A stretch of 64,000 bases of DNA from contig NZ_FOZZ01000005.1 of NCBI RefSeq assembly GCF_900116225.1, forward strand, positions 186,001 through 250,000. Direction: 5' to 3'. Under the pieces are notes generated by a model. It was not told the DNA's origin, did no database searches, and saw only the letters and a program-made list of their open reading frames with translations. Position numbers and translations under genes: made by a program. Positions 1-8,487 of this stretch are shown piece by piece; position 1 is the first letter of the stretch, and each line of letters opens with the position of its first letter. Source of the DNA: Sphingobacterium wenxiniae. Lineage in GTDB: Bacteria; Bacteroidota; Bacteroidia; Sphingobacteriales; Sphingobacteriaceae.

Positions 1-465
1 CACCGCAGCGATTCCTTTCGCGGCGCCCCCGATTCGGCGGACAAAGTTTACGAAATGGCTAAGGCGGGTAAAATCAACTTATTGCTCTCTCACAATCTCG
101 TAGCTCTACAAGGGAACGGAAAACTGGATAGCGTGCAATTGACCAACAAGCAAAAAGAAGGGCTAGTGGTAGCGACCGATTATTTCATCCCTTTGTACGG
201 TCTAAGTCCAAAATTGGGGCCGATCGCAGACTGGGGATTGAACATTGACAAAAATGCCATAGAAGTCAACACTTTCGATTATTCTACCAATATCGAACGT
301 ATCTATGCTATTGGTGATATCAACACTTACCCCGGAAAGCTCAAACTGATCCTTTGCGGATACCATGAAGCTGCGTTGATGTGCCAAAGTGCATTCCGTT
401 ATGTTTATCCCGACCAGAAACTAAGTTTTAAATATACCACAGTGAACGGGGTTAATGCTTTTTAA
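1..465 (+). CDS. TrxB-type ferredoxin--NADP(+) reductase, 5' truncated by the window
   Basis: The frame is open from base 1, so the gene starts outside the window; 154 C-terminal residues are visible. They contain an HRSDSFRG segment, placed like the NADPH 2'-phosphate site (HRRxxFR) of thioredoxin-reductase-like flavoproteins, and a late IYAIGDI motif that contacts FAD, followed by YPGKLKLI. That tail is typical of TrxB-type ferredoxin-NADP reductases rather than true thioredoxin reductases. The next gene, a [2Fe-2S] ferredoxin, starts 3 bases after the stop, which supports an electron-transfer pair moving electrons between NADPH and ferredoxin in the cytoplasm. The region that would hold a CxxC disulphide is missing, so thioredoxin reductase cannot be fully excluded. 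Confidence 0.8.
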   Translation, partial: HRSDSFRGAPDSADKVYEMAKAGKINLLLSHNLVALQGNGKLDSVQLTNKQKEGLVVATDYFIPLYGLSPKLGPIADWGLNIDKNAIEVNTFDYSTNIERIYAIGDINTYPGKLKLILCGYHEAALMCQSAFRYVYPDQKLSFKYTTVNGVNAF

Positions 466-467
466 TT

Positions 468-800
468 ATGGACAGCAATATCATCACTATAGCGATAGAG
501 GACCGCAATGGCACTATACAGGACGTAGAAGTACCTACGGATGTTAACCTTAGTCTCATGGAGATACTCAAAGCTTCGGATTATGAAATCTTGGCAACTT
601 GCGGCGGAATGGCATTATGTGCAACCTGCCATGTACAAATCAAGGAAGGAGGCGAGCATTTACCCGAGCCTAGCGATCAAGAATTGGATATGTTGGATAC
701 TTTGCCTGATGCAGATGACGAAAGCCGTTTAGCCTGTCAATTACATCTTGTAAATGAGAACAATGGATTGTCCATTAAAATCAAGGGTGCCCTGCAATAA
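468..800 (+). CDS. [2Fe-2S] ferredoxin, adrenodoxin type
   Basis: A 110-residue soluble protein with the four cluster cysteines C45, C51, C54 and C90 in the C-x5-C-x2-C...C pattern of adrenodoxin/ISC-type ferredoxins, followed by the usual acidic stretch near residues 64-85 that docks redox partners. It starts 3 bases after the upstream reductase and is probably translated from the same message, receiving or donating electrons to it. The final electron acceptor cannot be told from the sequence. No hairpin terminator follows directly; the spacer carries a purine-rich inverted repeat. Confidence 0.88.
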   Translation: MDSNIITIAIEDRNGTIQDVEVPTDVNLSLMEILKASDYEILATCGGMALCATCHVQIKEGGEHLPEPSDQELDMLDTLPDADDESRLACQLHLVNENNGLSIKIKGALQ

Positions 801-857
801 TTTTTTATGGAAAAAGGATAAATGAACAGGGATTGAAGACTTTTAATTCTATCTTCG

Positions 858-865
858 TACTTTTG
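858..865 (+). promoter_or_regulatory. Possible -7 element for the PolX-like gene
   Basis: TACTTTTG matches the Bacteroidota -7 consensus TAnnTTTG. Upstream there is only a weak TTG (833-835) as -33, at a longer than usual spacing. If used, the purine-rich hairpin at 871-941 would lie in the 5' leader. Confidence 0.35.
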
Positions 866-870
866 AGTAC

Positions 871-941
871 AAGAAAGAGCAAAGAAGAAAGAGTCAAGAT
901 TGACGTTGTTCTTCTTGATTCTTGTTTCTTTGCTCTTTCTT
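871..941. repeat. Purine-rich inverted repeat, copy 1
   Basis: A perfect 16-base arm (871-886, core AAGAGCAAAGAA) is repeated in inverse orientation at 926-941, around a spacer made of shuffled versions of the same words. A very similar inverted repeat lies at 29379-29439, so this looks like a recurring intergenic element rather than chance. Confidence 0.7.
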
Positions 942-973
942 CTTTACTCTTGATCCTCTTACCCTAATGCAAC

Positions 974-2641
974 ATGGAAAATAAAGCGATAGCCAAAACT
1001 TTCAAGCTTCTTAGCCAGCTCATGGAGCTGCATAACCAAAATCCTTTTCGCACCAAGGCTGTAGCTTCGGCATCTTTCAAAATTGACAAACTCCCTTTTG
1101 CTGCCGCACAAGCCAGCATGGAACAATTAAGCGAACAACAAGGTGTCGGCAAAAGCACTGCCGAAAAAATTAGGACTTTGATAGAAAGCGGGAGCTTACC
1201 TGAACTTGATACGCTCCTCGAAAAGACACCGAGGGGTATATTGGACATGCTTGGCATCAAAGGTTTAGGGCCTAAGAAAATCCAGATCATCTGGAACGAT
1301 TTGGGAATCGAGTCTGTAGGAGAGCTTCTATATGCTTGCAACGAAAACAGACTTATCGAAGCGAAAGGCTTTGGCCTGAAAACGCAGGAAGATATCAAGA
1401 AATCCATAGAATTTTCTATCAGTAACCAAGGAAGATTCCTATATGCCAAAGTAAAACCTTTGGCAGAACAGGCATTTGCCGACCTCAGCAAAGCTTTTCC
1501 GGCGGCCCGATTTTCATTTACCGGCGATTTTAGGCGCAAGGTTGAGATTATTAATGCCATTGGCATTATAACCACAGCAAACAACGCGGAATTGATCAAC
1601 TTTCTAAACGACAACAGTACTTACACCGTAACTGATCAATTGGAAAATTCACTATTCGCAACCGATGAAACAGGTGTAAAATATCAAATTCTGTATAGCA
1701 GCGTAGAAGATTTCGCATTGAAACTTTTACAATCAACCGGTTCGGAAACACATATCCAGCAATTGCTGGATATATCCTCCCCTCTCCCTTCACTGGATTC
1801 CGAAGAAGCAATCTACAAGCAATTAGGCTTGGATTTTATAGAACCTGAACTTCGCGAGGGGCTGGATGAAATCGACCTGGCAAAAGCACATAAGCTGCCA
1901 AAACTCATCACTTTCGATGACCTTAAAGGCACCTTGCACAACCACTCCACATACAGTGATGGCGTGCACAGCCTAGAGCAGATGGCTCGCCACTGCAAGG
2001 AAAAGATGGGACTAAGCTATCTGGGAATATGCGATCACTCCAAAACTGCTGTCTATGCGAATGGGCTGACCATCGACAGACTACAGCAACAATGGGAAGA
2101 AATCGACAGGTTGAATTCAGAACTGGCGCCCTTCAGGATTTTTAAAGGTATCGAATCGGACATCTTAGGTGATGGCTCATTGGACTACCCTAATGAGGTA
2201 TTGGCAAAATTTGATTTTGTGGTCGCTTCTATACACAGCAATCTGAAAATGGACGAAGAAAAAGCAACGCAACGCCTCATTACTGCTATCGAAAATCCCT
2301 ACACGACTATACTCGGCCATCCGACCGGACGGTTGCTATTAAGCCGGGAAGGCTATCCTATAGACTACAGAAAAGTAATTGATGCCTGTGCAGCCAATCA
2401 AGTTGTTATAGAAATCAATGCGAATCCACTTCGCTTAGATCTGGACTGGAGGTGGCATCGCTACGCTTTGGACAAAGGTGTACTACTTTCCATCAATCCA
2501 GATGCTCACCGAACAGAAGGTTTGGCTGATATGCAATACGGAATTTACGTTGCCCGAAAAGGTGGTTTAAGTGCGGAAAAATGCTTGAATGCTTTCTCTT
2601 TATCGGAAATTGAAAACTATTTCAATAAAAGAAAGAGCTAA
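974..2641 (+). CDS. polX: PolX-like protein: HhH + degenerate polymerase X domain + PHP phosphoesterase
   Basis: The 555-residue length and domain order match bacterial PolX: helix-hairpin-helix motifs near residues 56-66 and 94-102, a nucleotidyltransferase-like region around 155-260, and a C-terminal PHP domain at 320-530. The PHP metal ligands look intact: H322/H324, D329, H355, E394, H421, H449, D510 and H512, as expected for a manganese-dependent 3'-5' exonuclease or AP endonuclease. The polymerase site is not intact. After TGDFRRKVE the usual DxD pair reads AIG, and the third aspartate position (in YQILYS) is also lost. I infer a repair nuclease that no longer extends DNA. Its stop overlaps a bidirectional terminator. 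Confidence 0.85.
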   Translation: MENKAIAKTFKLLSQLMELHNQNPFRTKAVASASFKIDKLPFAAAQASMEQLSEQQGVGKSTAEKIRTLIESGSLPELDTLLEKTPRGILDMLGIKGLGPKKIQIIWNDLGIESVGELLYACNENRLIEAKGFGLKTQEDIKKSIEFSISNQGRFLYAKVKPLAEQAFADLSKAFPAARFSFTGDFRRKVEIINAIGIITTANNAELINFLNDNSTYTVTDQLENSLFATDETGVKYQILYSSVEDFALKLLQSTGSETHIQQLLDISSPLPSLDSEEAIYKQLGLDFIEPELREGLDEIDLAKAHKLPKLITFDDLKGTLHNHSTYSDGVHSLEQMARHCKEKMGLSYLGICDHSKTAVYANGLTIDRLQQQWEEIDRLNSELAPFRIFKGIESDILGDGSLDYPNEVLAKFDFVVASIHSNLKMDEEKATQRLITAIENPYTTILGHPTGRLLLSREGYPIDYRKVIDACAANQVVIEINANPLRLDLDWRWHRYALDKGVLLSINPDAHRTEGLADMQYGIYVARKGGLSAEKCLNAFSLSEIENYFNKRKS

Positions 2642-2664
2642 TGGATGAATCTCCATTAGCTCTT
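2633..2664. terminator. Bidirectional hairpin between convergent polX and M48 genes
   Basis: A 13-base perfect inverted repeat (2633-2645 with 2652-2664) with a 6-base loop overlaps the polX stop and faces the end of the M48 gene. Confidence 0.75.
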
Positions 2665-2713
2665 CTTACATATATCGGTAAAAGAATAGTCCCCCCTACT
2701 AATCAACCACTGA

Positions 2714-3517
2714 TTACTTTTTATAATACTGCATCGCCTGAGGGATCAGCTTCTGTATATCGTTAATTCTTCTAGCATCACTTGGGTGCGTGCTCAAGAA
2801 TTCTGGTGTAGAGCTTGCCGCTTTCGCAGAAGCCATACGCTCCCAGAACGAAACTGCATGTTGCGGATTATATCCTGCCATAGCCATGAACATTAACCCT
2901 AACTGATCCGCTTCAGACTCATTGCCACGTGAATATTTCAACAAGGCTAGTTGTCCGCCAATACCATAAGCATTATTGACTACACCTTGAAAAATCGAAC
3001 TTTTCCCTGAGGTAGCTACTCCCAATACCTGCGCTCCAACTTGCATGGCATATTGATTAGACATCTGTTCCATAGAGTGACGTGCAATAGCGTGGGCAAT
3101 CTCATGTCCCATTACTGTAGCAAGTCCATCTTCATTTGCTGTAAATGGTAGTATTCCGGTATAAACGGCTACTTTACCACCTGGCATACACCAAGCATTC
3201 ACATCAGAGCTCTGCACTAAATTAAATTCCCAGTTGAAATTATATTGATTTGCCAAGCCTTGGCTAGACAAATACTGGTTAACTGCAGCTGCAATACGGT
3301 TTCCAACCTTCTTCACCAATGCTGCATCAGAAGTGCCGGTAACGACCTTCGTATTCGGCGAATTCAAAAACTCCTTATAGGCAGTTGCTGCCTGATCTTG
3401 TATCTGATCATCACTCACAAGTGATAATTGCTTTCTTCCGGACAACGGAACAGTAGAACATGAGGCTATTGTAACGCCCAACAAGCCCATTGCCACATAT
3501 TTTGTAAAATTTCTCAT
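2714..3517 (-). CDS. M48 family zinc metalloprotease lipoprotein
   Basis: A 267-residue protein with a lipoprotein signal peptide ending at the lipobox IASC (C20), so it should be anchored in the cell envelope. HEIAH at 138-142 gives the two zinc histidines and the catalytic glutamate; ESEAD at 200-204 supplies the third zinc ligand, as in M48B peptidases of the LoiP/YcaL/BepA type. It lacks the TPR tail of BepA, so a LoiP- or YcaL-like role in outer-membrane quality control is more likely. It is the last gene of a minus-strand run behind plsY. Confidence 0.88.
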   Translation of the reverse strand: MRNFTKYVAMGLLGVTIASCSTVPLSGRKQLSLVSDDQIQDQAATAYKEFLNSPNTKVVTGTSDAALVKKVGNRIAAAVNQYLSSQGLANQYNFNWEFNLVQSSDVNAWCMPGGKVAVYTGILPFTANEDGLATVMGHEIAHAIARHSMEQMSNQYAMQVGAQVLGVATSGKSSIFQGVVNNAYGIGGQLALLKYSRGNESEADQLGLMFMAMAGYNPQHAVSFWERMASAKAASSTPEFLSTHPSDARRINDIQKLIPQAMQYYKK

Positions 3518-3565
3518 TATAAAATCTCTTTTGTAAATTTTAACACAAATCTTGTGCCTAAAACG

Positions 3566-4213
3566 TCAGGAATTTTTCCGCTTAAATAAATAAATCTTGG
3601 ATTCGTGTCCTTTGAGTAATCGCTCTATGTTCTTTTGGTGAGTAACAAGTATCAGTGCACAGATAGCAATCCCATACAACAATACTGCAGGCACAGACGT
3701 ATGGAAAATAAAAGCAACGCTAAACGGAAACGTAAAGCCTGCCAAAATAGAACTCAACGACACATAATGGGTCAACAGCAACGTGATAAGAAAAACAGAA
3801 ACACAACATAATGCAGCCCCCGGGTGTATAGCAATGACCATCCCAAACAAGGTCGCAACACCTTTTCCACCCCTAAATCCAGCAAAAATGGGGAATAAAT
3901 GTCCCAATACAGCTATCACACCTAAGGCCAACTGTATATTCACAAACTGCACAGAATTGGGCACCCCCACTATAGTAGAATCCAGTAAATGAGGTAAGTT
4001 TGTTGCCGTCCATCCTTTTAGGATATCAACAAACATCACAATACTCCCTGCTTTTTTACCCAACACCCTAAACGTATTGGTCGCTCCAGCATTGCCACTT
4101 CCATACTCACGGACATCTACCCCGTAGAAGGCTTCTCCAAACCATACAGCAGAAGGTATAGACCCAAATAAATAGGCCAATACAACAATTCCTACCAAAT
4201 AAATTGAAATCAT
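3566..4213 (-). CDS. plsY: Acyl-phosphate:glycerol-3-phosphate acyltransferase PlsY
   Basis: A 215-residue polytopic membrane protein. It has the PlsY signatures GSIPSAVWFG near residue 17, the GSGNAGATN loop near 38-46, and GHLFPIFAGFRGGKGVAT near 105-120, which bind phosphate and glycerol-3-phosphate. PlsY uses acyl-phosphate made by PlsX to start membrane phospholipid synthesis at the inner membrane. It lies between nadC, 28 bases upstream, and the M48 protease gene on the same strand, which suggests co-transcription. plsX is not in the window. Confidence 0.95.
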   Translation of the reverse strand: MISIYLVGIVVLAYLFGSIPSAVWFGEAFYGVDVREYGSGNAGATNTFRVLGKKAGSIVMFVDILKGWTATNLPHLLDSTIVGVPNSVQFVNIQLALGVIAVLGHLFPIFAGFRGGKGVATLFGMVIAIHPGAALCCVSVFLITLLLTHYVSLSSILAGFTFPFSVAFIFHTSVPAVLLYGIAICALILVTHQKNIERLLKGHESKIYLFKRKNS

Positions 4214-4241
4214 AAAATGATTTTAGCTCCTCTAAAGATAA

Positions 4242-5096
4242 TTAAATTATTTTAGCCTTTAAGCTTAAATCCAAACTTTTCACCGAGTGGGTCAAAGCAC
4301 CGACAGATATAAAGTCCACACCAGCAAGAGCATAGTCGCGGATAGTATCTAAAGTTATCCCTCCCGAAGCCTCAGTTACCAACCTACCATTTACCAATTC
4401 CACCGCACGTTTCACCTCTTCAGGAGTAAAATTATCGAACATAACTCGGTCGACTTTTTCATTGGCCAACACCTCTTCCAACTCTGTGAAATTACGCACT
4501 TCAATCTCAATAGGAATATCCAGGTTATTTGACACACGATAGGCCTGCGCGCGCTGCAAGGCTTGTGCAATCCCCCCCGCATAGTCCACATGGTTATCCT
4601 TTATCAATATCATATCGTAAAGGCCAAAACGGTGATTGGCACCACCACCTATACGAACAGCTTCTTTTTCCAAAAATCGCAACAGTGGCGTTGTTTTACG
4701 GGTATCCAAAACCTTAGTATTTGTTCCTGATAATGCTTCGGAGTATTCCCTAACACGAGTTGCAATCCCCGACATACGTTGCATCACATTGAGTACCAAA
4801 CGTTCTGCTTTCAAGATACTTTGGATATTTCCACGGACATAAAGCGCTATCTCTCCAGGTTCCACTTCACTTCCATCTTCCAATAACACCTCAACAGTCA
4901 AACCGGCATCTATAAAACCAAAGATATGCTCTGCTACTTCGATTCCAGCTAATGTGCCTTTTTCTTTGACCAATAGTTTGGCTTCGCCTTGCGCATCTTG
5001 TGCAATAGTGGATAAGGAAGTATGGTCACCTTCTCTTACGTCTTCCTCCAATGCGAGTTCAACAAACCTTTTTAACTTACTAACATCAACGCCCAT
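4242..5096 (-). CDS. nadC: Nicotinate-nucleotide pyrophosphorylase (carboxylating)
   Basis: A 284-residue quinolinate phosphoribosyltransferase of normal family length. Visible signatures are the LDTRKTTP loop near 150, the GGGANHRFGLYDMILIKDNH stretch near 172-190, which binds quinolinate and PRPP, and a C-terminal EASGGI / VDFISVGALTHS pair that closes the phosphate site. It converts quinolinate and PRPP to nicotinate mononucleotide, carbon dioxide and pyrophosphate in NAD synthesis. It follows the DUF4783 gene by 86 bases and precedes plsY on the same strand. nadA and nadB are not in the window. Confidence 0.96.
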   Translation of the reverse strand: MGVDVSKLKRFVELALEEDVREGDHTSLSTIAQDAQGEAKLLVKEKGTLAGIEVAEHIFGFIDAGLTVEVLLEDGSEVEPGEIALYVRGNIQSILKAERLVLNVMQRMSGIATRVREYSEALSGTNTKVLDTRKTTPLLRFLEKEAVRIGGGANHRFGLYDMILIKDNHVDYAGGIAQALQRAQAYRVSNNLDIPIEIEVRNFTELEEVLANEKVDRVMFDNFTPEEVKRAVELVNGRLVTEASGGITLDTIRDYALAGVDFISVGALTHSVKSLDLSLKAKII

Positions 5097-5182
5097 GTAC
5101 TCTATTTACGTATTTTCATCAGCGAAGATGAAGAAAATATATTTTATAATAAAATCTAAGTCTAATTTTTTAACCAAGGAGA

Positions 5183-5590
5183 TTATTCTATACGCAATTC
5201 CACAACCTGTGCACTACGGTTATTTTGTGAGAATTTAACAAATACCCGATACACAGATGTACCCGATATTAACCGATAAACAACAAAATTATTGGCGGAA
5301 TTATTGACCTTTTGATCTTCTTTGAGCTCACTGACCTTATTTAATCGAAAGAAGTCCTGCAACAACAACTCTGCTTGAAATTTAGTATAAACGCCTTCCT
5401 CTTTTTTGATAGATAAGCTCAAATTGGTATCGAAAGTGCGGCTCAAAGCTTTTGCATCTCCTGCTTTCAACGCACTATATACCTGCTCAAGAGCCGATTG
5501 CATAGGCTCATTGGCATTTGCTGAAAAGAACAAACCTCCAATCGTAAAGAGCAACATTAAAAATCTTTTATAAAAAACAATGACCGGCAT
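5183..5590 (-). CDS. DUF4783 exported protein
   Basis: A 135-residue protein with a signal peptide (hydrophobic stretch about 10-24, ending near ANA), then a compact alpha/beta domain with an SNTF-2-like pattern: an early helix with SALEQVYSALKAGDAKALS and later strands such as NNFVVYRLISGTSVYRVFVKF. This matches the DUF4783 family, which in Bacteroidota is regularly found beside nadC, as here. The function is not known. It is first in the minus-strand run leading to nadC, plsY and the M48 protease. Confidence 0.75.
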   Translation of the reverse strand: MPVIVFYKRFLMLLFTIGGLFFSANANEPMQSALEQVYSALKAGDAKALSRTFDTNLSLSIKKEEGVYTKFQAELLLQDFFRLNKVSELKEDQKVNNSANNFVVYRLISGTSVYRVFVKFSQNNRSAQVVELRIE

Positions 5591-6365
5591 AAAAATTAAG
5601 TTAAATACAAATACTCTTTTCCCTGCGCCAAATCGCTACGTCCTGCAACTACAAAAACTAAGCCATTTTTAGCTTACAGTTAAAATTTGTCGTCAACAGC
5701 TCGAAAACAGACTGTCCCAAGTTTTAATGGAATTTGTGTTGCGGTAAAACGGAGGATTAATTTCTACAATTATGGTTTCTTCCCATCGCACAGTCTTTCC
5801 GTCCCTCGCCGGGACAGGGCATTACTTTTGAGACCAAAAGTAATCAAAAGTCTTCGTCTCCGCCGGCCGGCGGATGGCCTTTCGCACGGTTCCAGCGCAC
5901 ACAAAGGAAATCCCTCTAAGGCTGAAACCACTGTCCGAAGCTTTGTAGAGAGCTTCGGACACTAGTTTCCTTGCCTTCTCCTTCCGCACAATCCCTTGGT
6001 ATTTCCTTTGTCTTTCCGCCACTTGGATGGAACAGGGAAGCGCTTTCGCGCCACTCGGTAGAAGATGCGATGGGAATCGCCTTCACCTACTCGCACCAAC
6101 CATTCCTTAAAAGAAAATGGCGCCTCATTTTTGTGAAGTAATGCACCAATTAGCGCTTTGTAGGCACAACATTTTCACAAAAATCAGCGCCGAGTTTTTT
6201 TGCATCCTTTTTTTGCGGTCAAAAAAAGGATGGGCCTGTCGCGGCCCGAGCGACAAAAAGAAATGTCTAATAAAACCCTCTGTATATTTTAAACATAAAA
6301 ATATGATGCACTTAGCCTGCGGACAAAGCTTCTCTCTTTGCAAATAATCTGAAATTTCGTTAAGT
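5591..6365. repeat. Palindrome-rich non-coding spacer
   Basis: This 775-base gap between divergent genes has no convincing gene; its short open frames are by-products of palindromes. Perfect inverted repeats: 5801-5805/5811-5815; 5821-5830/5835-5844; the 16-base palindrome 5859-5874; 5901-5911/6001-6011, which encloses 5932-5942/5951-5961; 6203-6214/6221-6232; and 6237-6242/6250-6255. An imperfect pair is 6119-6137/6174-6191. It looks like a mosaic of repeat units and must also hold promoters for the flanking genes. Confidence 0.75.
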
Positions 6366-7907
6366 TTGTGTGTGAATAATTCAGAACAAAAAAAAGTTGC
6401 CTTATTAATCCTGGATGGTTTAGGATACGGCAAAGACGATAATTCCAATGCAGTTAAAGCGGCACATACTCCATTTTTGGATGAACTTTTAGCAACCTAC
6501 CCTAATTCTAAACTAGAAGCTTCGGGTGAAGCCGTAGGGTTGCCTGAAGGACAAATGGGAAACTCCGAAGTCGGTCACATGAACCTTGGCGCAGGGCGCG
6601 TTGTTTATCAAGAGCTGGGACGTATTAATAAAGCGGCCAAAGACGGTGAATTCAACAGCAATACTGTTATTCAAGATGCTTTTGCCTACGCAAAGACTAA
6701 TGAAAAAAAGGTGCATTTCATTGGTTTGCTGTCTGACGGAGGTGTACATGCCCACATCAATCATCTGAAAGCTTTATGTGATGCAGCAAAAAACGCTAAT
6801 CTAAACGAAGATCAGGTCTTCATCCATGCCTTTACAGATGGTAGAGATACTGACCCGAATGGAGGTATTGGCTATATCACTGAATTGCAAAATCACCTGA
6901 CAAATTCCCGTGGGAAAATAGCTTCTCTTGTCGGGCGTTATTACGCCATGGACAGAGATAATCGTTGGGAACGTGTAAAAGAAGCATACGATCTGTTAAC
7001 GAAAGGTGTGGGAACGGCAACAACCGACCCCCTTGCCGCCATTCAGCAGTCTTATGCCGATGGTATCACAGATGAATTTATCAAGCCTATCGTTGTGGTC
7101 AAGGAGGACGGAACCGCATTAGCCACCATCGAATCAGGTGATGTGGTCATCTGCTTTAACTTCCGTACGGATCGTGGGCGCGAAATCACGATAGCATTGA
7201 CACAAGAATCTTTCCCGCAATATGATATGTCACCTTTGGATTTGTACTATATCACGCTAACATCTTACGATGACACTTTCAAGCGTGTACAAGTCGTTTT
7301 CCAGAAAGAGAATCTCTCCAACACACTTGGAGAAGCTTTAAGTTCTCAAAGCTTAACCCAGGTTCGCATTGCCGAGACAGAAAAATACCCACACGTAACT
7401 TTTTTCTTCTCTGGAGGACGCGAACAGGAGTTTACAGGTGAAAGAAGATTGCTTATCCCTTCTCCCAAAGTGGCTACTTATGACCTTCAACCAGAAATGA
7501 GTGCTGAAGGTATCACACAGGCTATCTGTAAAGACATCACAGAGAACCAACCTGATTTTATTTGTCTGAATTTTGCCAATCCGGACATGGTCGGTCACAC
7601 AGGCGTTTTCAGCGCCGTAGTGAAAGCCGTAGAAACGGTAGATGCTTGCACGAAAAAAGTAGTGGAGACAGGATTAGAGCATGGTTATTCGTTTATCATC
7701 ATCGCTGACCATGGAAATTCGGAATTTATGGTAAATGAGGATGGTTCACCAAACACGGCACATACGACTAACCTTGTTCCTTGCATCCTAATCGACAAAG
7801 ATTTCAAACAAATCCAAGACGGAAAGCTTGGTGATATTGCCCCTACAGTTCTTCGACTTTTAGGCGCGCAAATCCCAGCTGAAATGACAGGCAATGTATT
7901 GGTATAA
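6366..7907 (+). CDS. gpmI: 2,3-bisphosphoglycerate-independent phosphoglycerate mutase
   Basis: A 513-residue member of the alkaline phosphatase superfamily with both metal sites: LDGLGYG near residue 16, the phosphorylated serine S67 in GQMGNSEVGHMNLGAGR, FTDGRDTDP, the RYYAMDRDNRW stretch, and late ADHGN. It interconverts 3- and 2-phosphoglycerate in glycolysis and gluconeogenesis, with manganese. There is no ATG between the upstream stop (6345-6347) and the conserved region. The start is therefore TTG 6366 or, two codons later, GTG 6372; I cannot choose between them. The downstream lipoprotein gene overlaps its end by 14 bases. Confidence 0.95.
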   Translation: MCVNNSEQKKVALLILDGLGYGKDDNSNAVKAAHTPFLDELLATYPNSKLEASGEAVGLPEGQMGNSEVGHMNLGAGRVVYQELGRINKAAKDGEFNSNTVIQDAFAYAKTNEKKVHFIGLLSDGGVHAHINHLKALCDAAKNANLNEDQVFIHAFTDGRDTDPNGGIGYITELQNHLTNSRGKIASLVGRYYAMDRDNRWERVKEAYDLLTKGVGTATTDPLAAIQQSYADGITDEFIKPIVVVKEDGTALATIESGDVVICFNFRTDRGREITIALTQESFPQYDMSPLDLYYITLTSYDDTFKRVQVVFQKENLSNTLGEALSSQSLTQVRIAETEKYPHVTFFFSGGREQEFTGERRLLIPSPKVATYDLQPEMSAEGITQAICKDITENQPDFICLNFANPDMVGHTGVFSAVVKAVETVDACTKKVVETGLEHGYSFIIIADHGNSEFMVNEDGSPNTAHTTNLVPCILIDKDFKQIQDGKLGDIAPTVLRLLGAQIPAEMTGNVLV

Positions 7908-8451
7908 AAACACTATACATATCACAAAAAAAGCAGCAATAGCCTTCGCTATTGCTGCCTTATTATGGAACTGTAACAGTTCTCAACCTGGTGTTGCACA
8001 TCAGGAACGATACATCGATATTCCAGCCTACTTTAAACAGGAAATAGCAAAGCTACAAGCCGAACAACCTACTGTCGTAAAAACGGTTAAAAAGGATAGT
8101 GCGACCGAATCGAAAGACTTGAAAATAGCCAAATGGGAAAACGAATTGTCCAGCTTTACGGGAATAGATCTTAATAAGCCAGCTTATCAGGGCTATATAC
8201 AAAAGGACAGCAGCAATCATCTCGTCACGTACCTATTTACAAAACCCGATCTGGACTTAAACAAAGTCGAAATCCGATATAACGATAAGAATCAGGCTAT
8301 CAGCTTCCGTATAAACCGTACAATCAGAAACTCGCTGTACAATACGAAAGAGGTACTTTTCTACCAACAAGATTCGATCTATAGCTTAGAAAAAGAGCAA
8401 TCCGTATTGCTTTTGGGAGATAAGTACTATTTTATTGAGGGAAGATTTTAA
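7894..8451 (+). CDS. Lipoprotein of unknown function, coupled to gpmI
   Basis: A 185-residue protein with a basic N-terminus, a hydrophobic stretch at about 13-25 and a probable lipobox cysteine (C27, in LLWNCNSS). The mature part has a lysine/glutamate-rich linker and then beta-rich sequence. I do not recognise a family. The start lies inside the gpmI coding sequence (14-base overlap), which suggests translational coupling. Its stop codon overlaps the left arm of a strong hairpin that also ends the convergent apt gene. Confidence 0.7.
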   Translation: MYWYKNTIHITKKAAIAFAIAALLWNCNSSQPGVAHQERYIDIPAYFKQEIAKLQAEQPTVVKTVKKDSATESKDLKIAKWENELSSFTGIDLNKPAYQGYIQKDSSNHLVTYLFTKPDLDLNKVEIRYNDKNQAISFRINRTIRNSLYNTKEVLFYQQDSIYSLEKEQSVLLLGDKYYFIEGRF

Positions 8452-8487
8452 TTTATTGTCCGTAACATTGTGTTACGGACAATAAAT
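8451..8487. terminator. Bidirectional hairpin shared by two convergent stop codons
   Basis: A perfect 16-base stem (8451-8466 with 8472-8487) and a 5-base loop. The left arm includes the last base of the lipoprotein stop; the right arm ends on the last base of the apt stop. Confidence 0.85.

Noticed and set aside
964..1614. A 216-codon open frame on the minus strand opposite the PolX-like gene
   Set aside because: It lies fully antisense to a well-supported gene, has no recognisable domain, and its composition follows the codon pattern of polX.
5687..6448. Several short open frames on both strands in the palindrome-rich spacer
   Set aside because: They mirror each other through the palindromes, show no domain, and the plus and minus frames overlap heavily.
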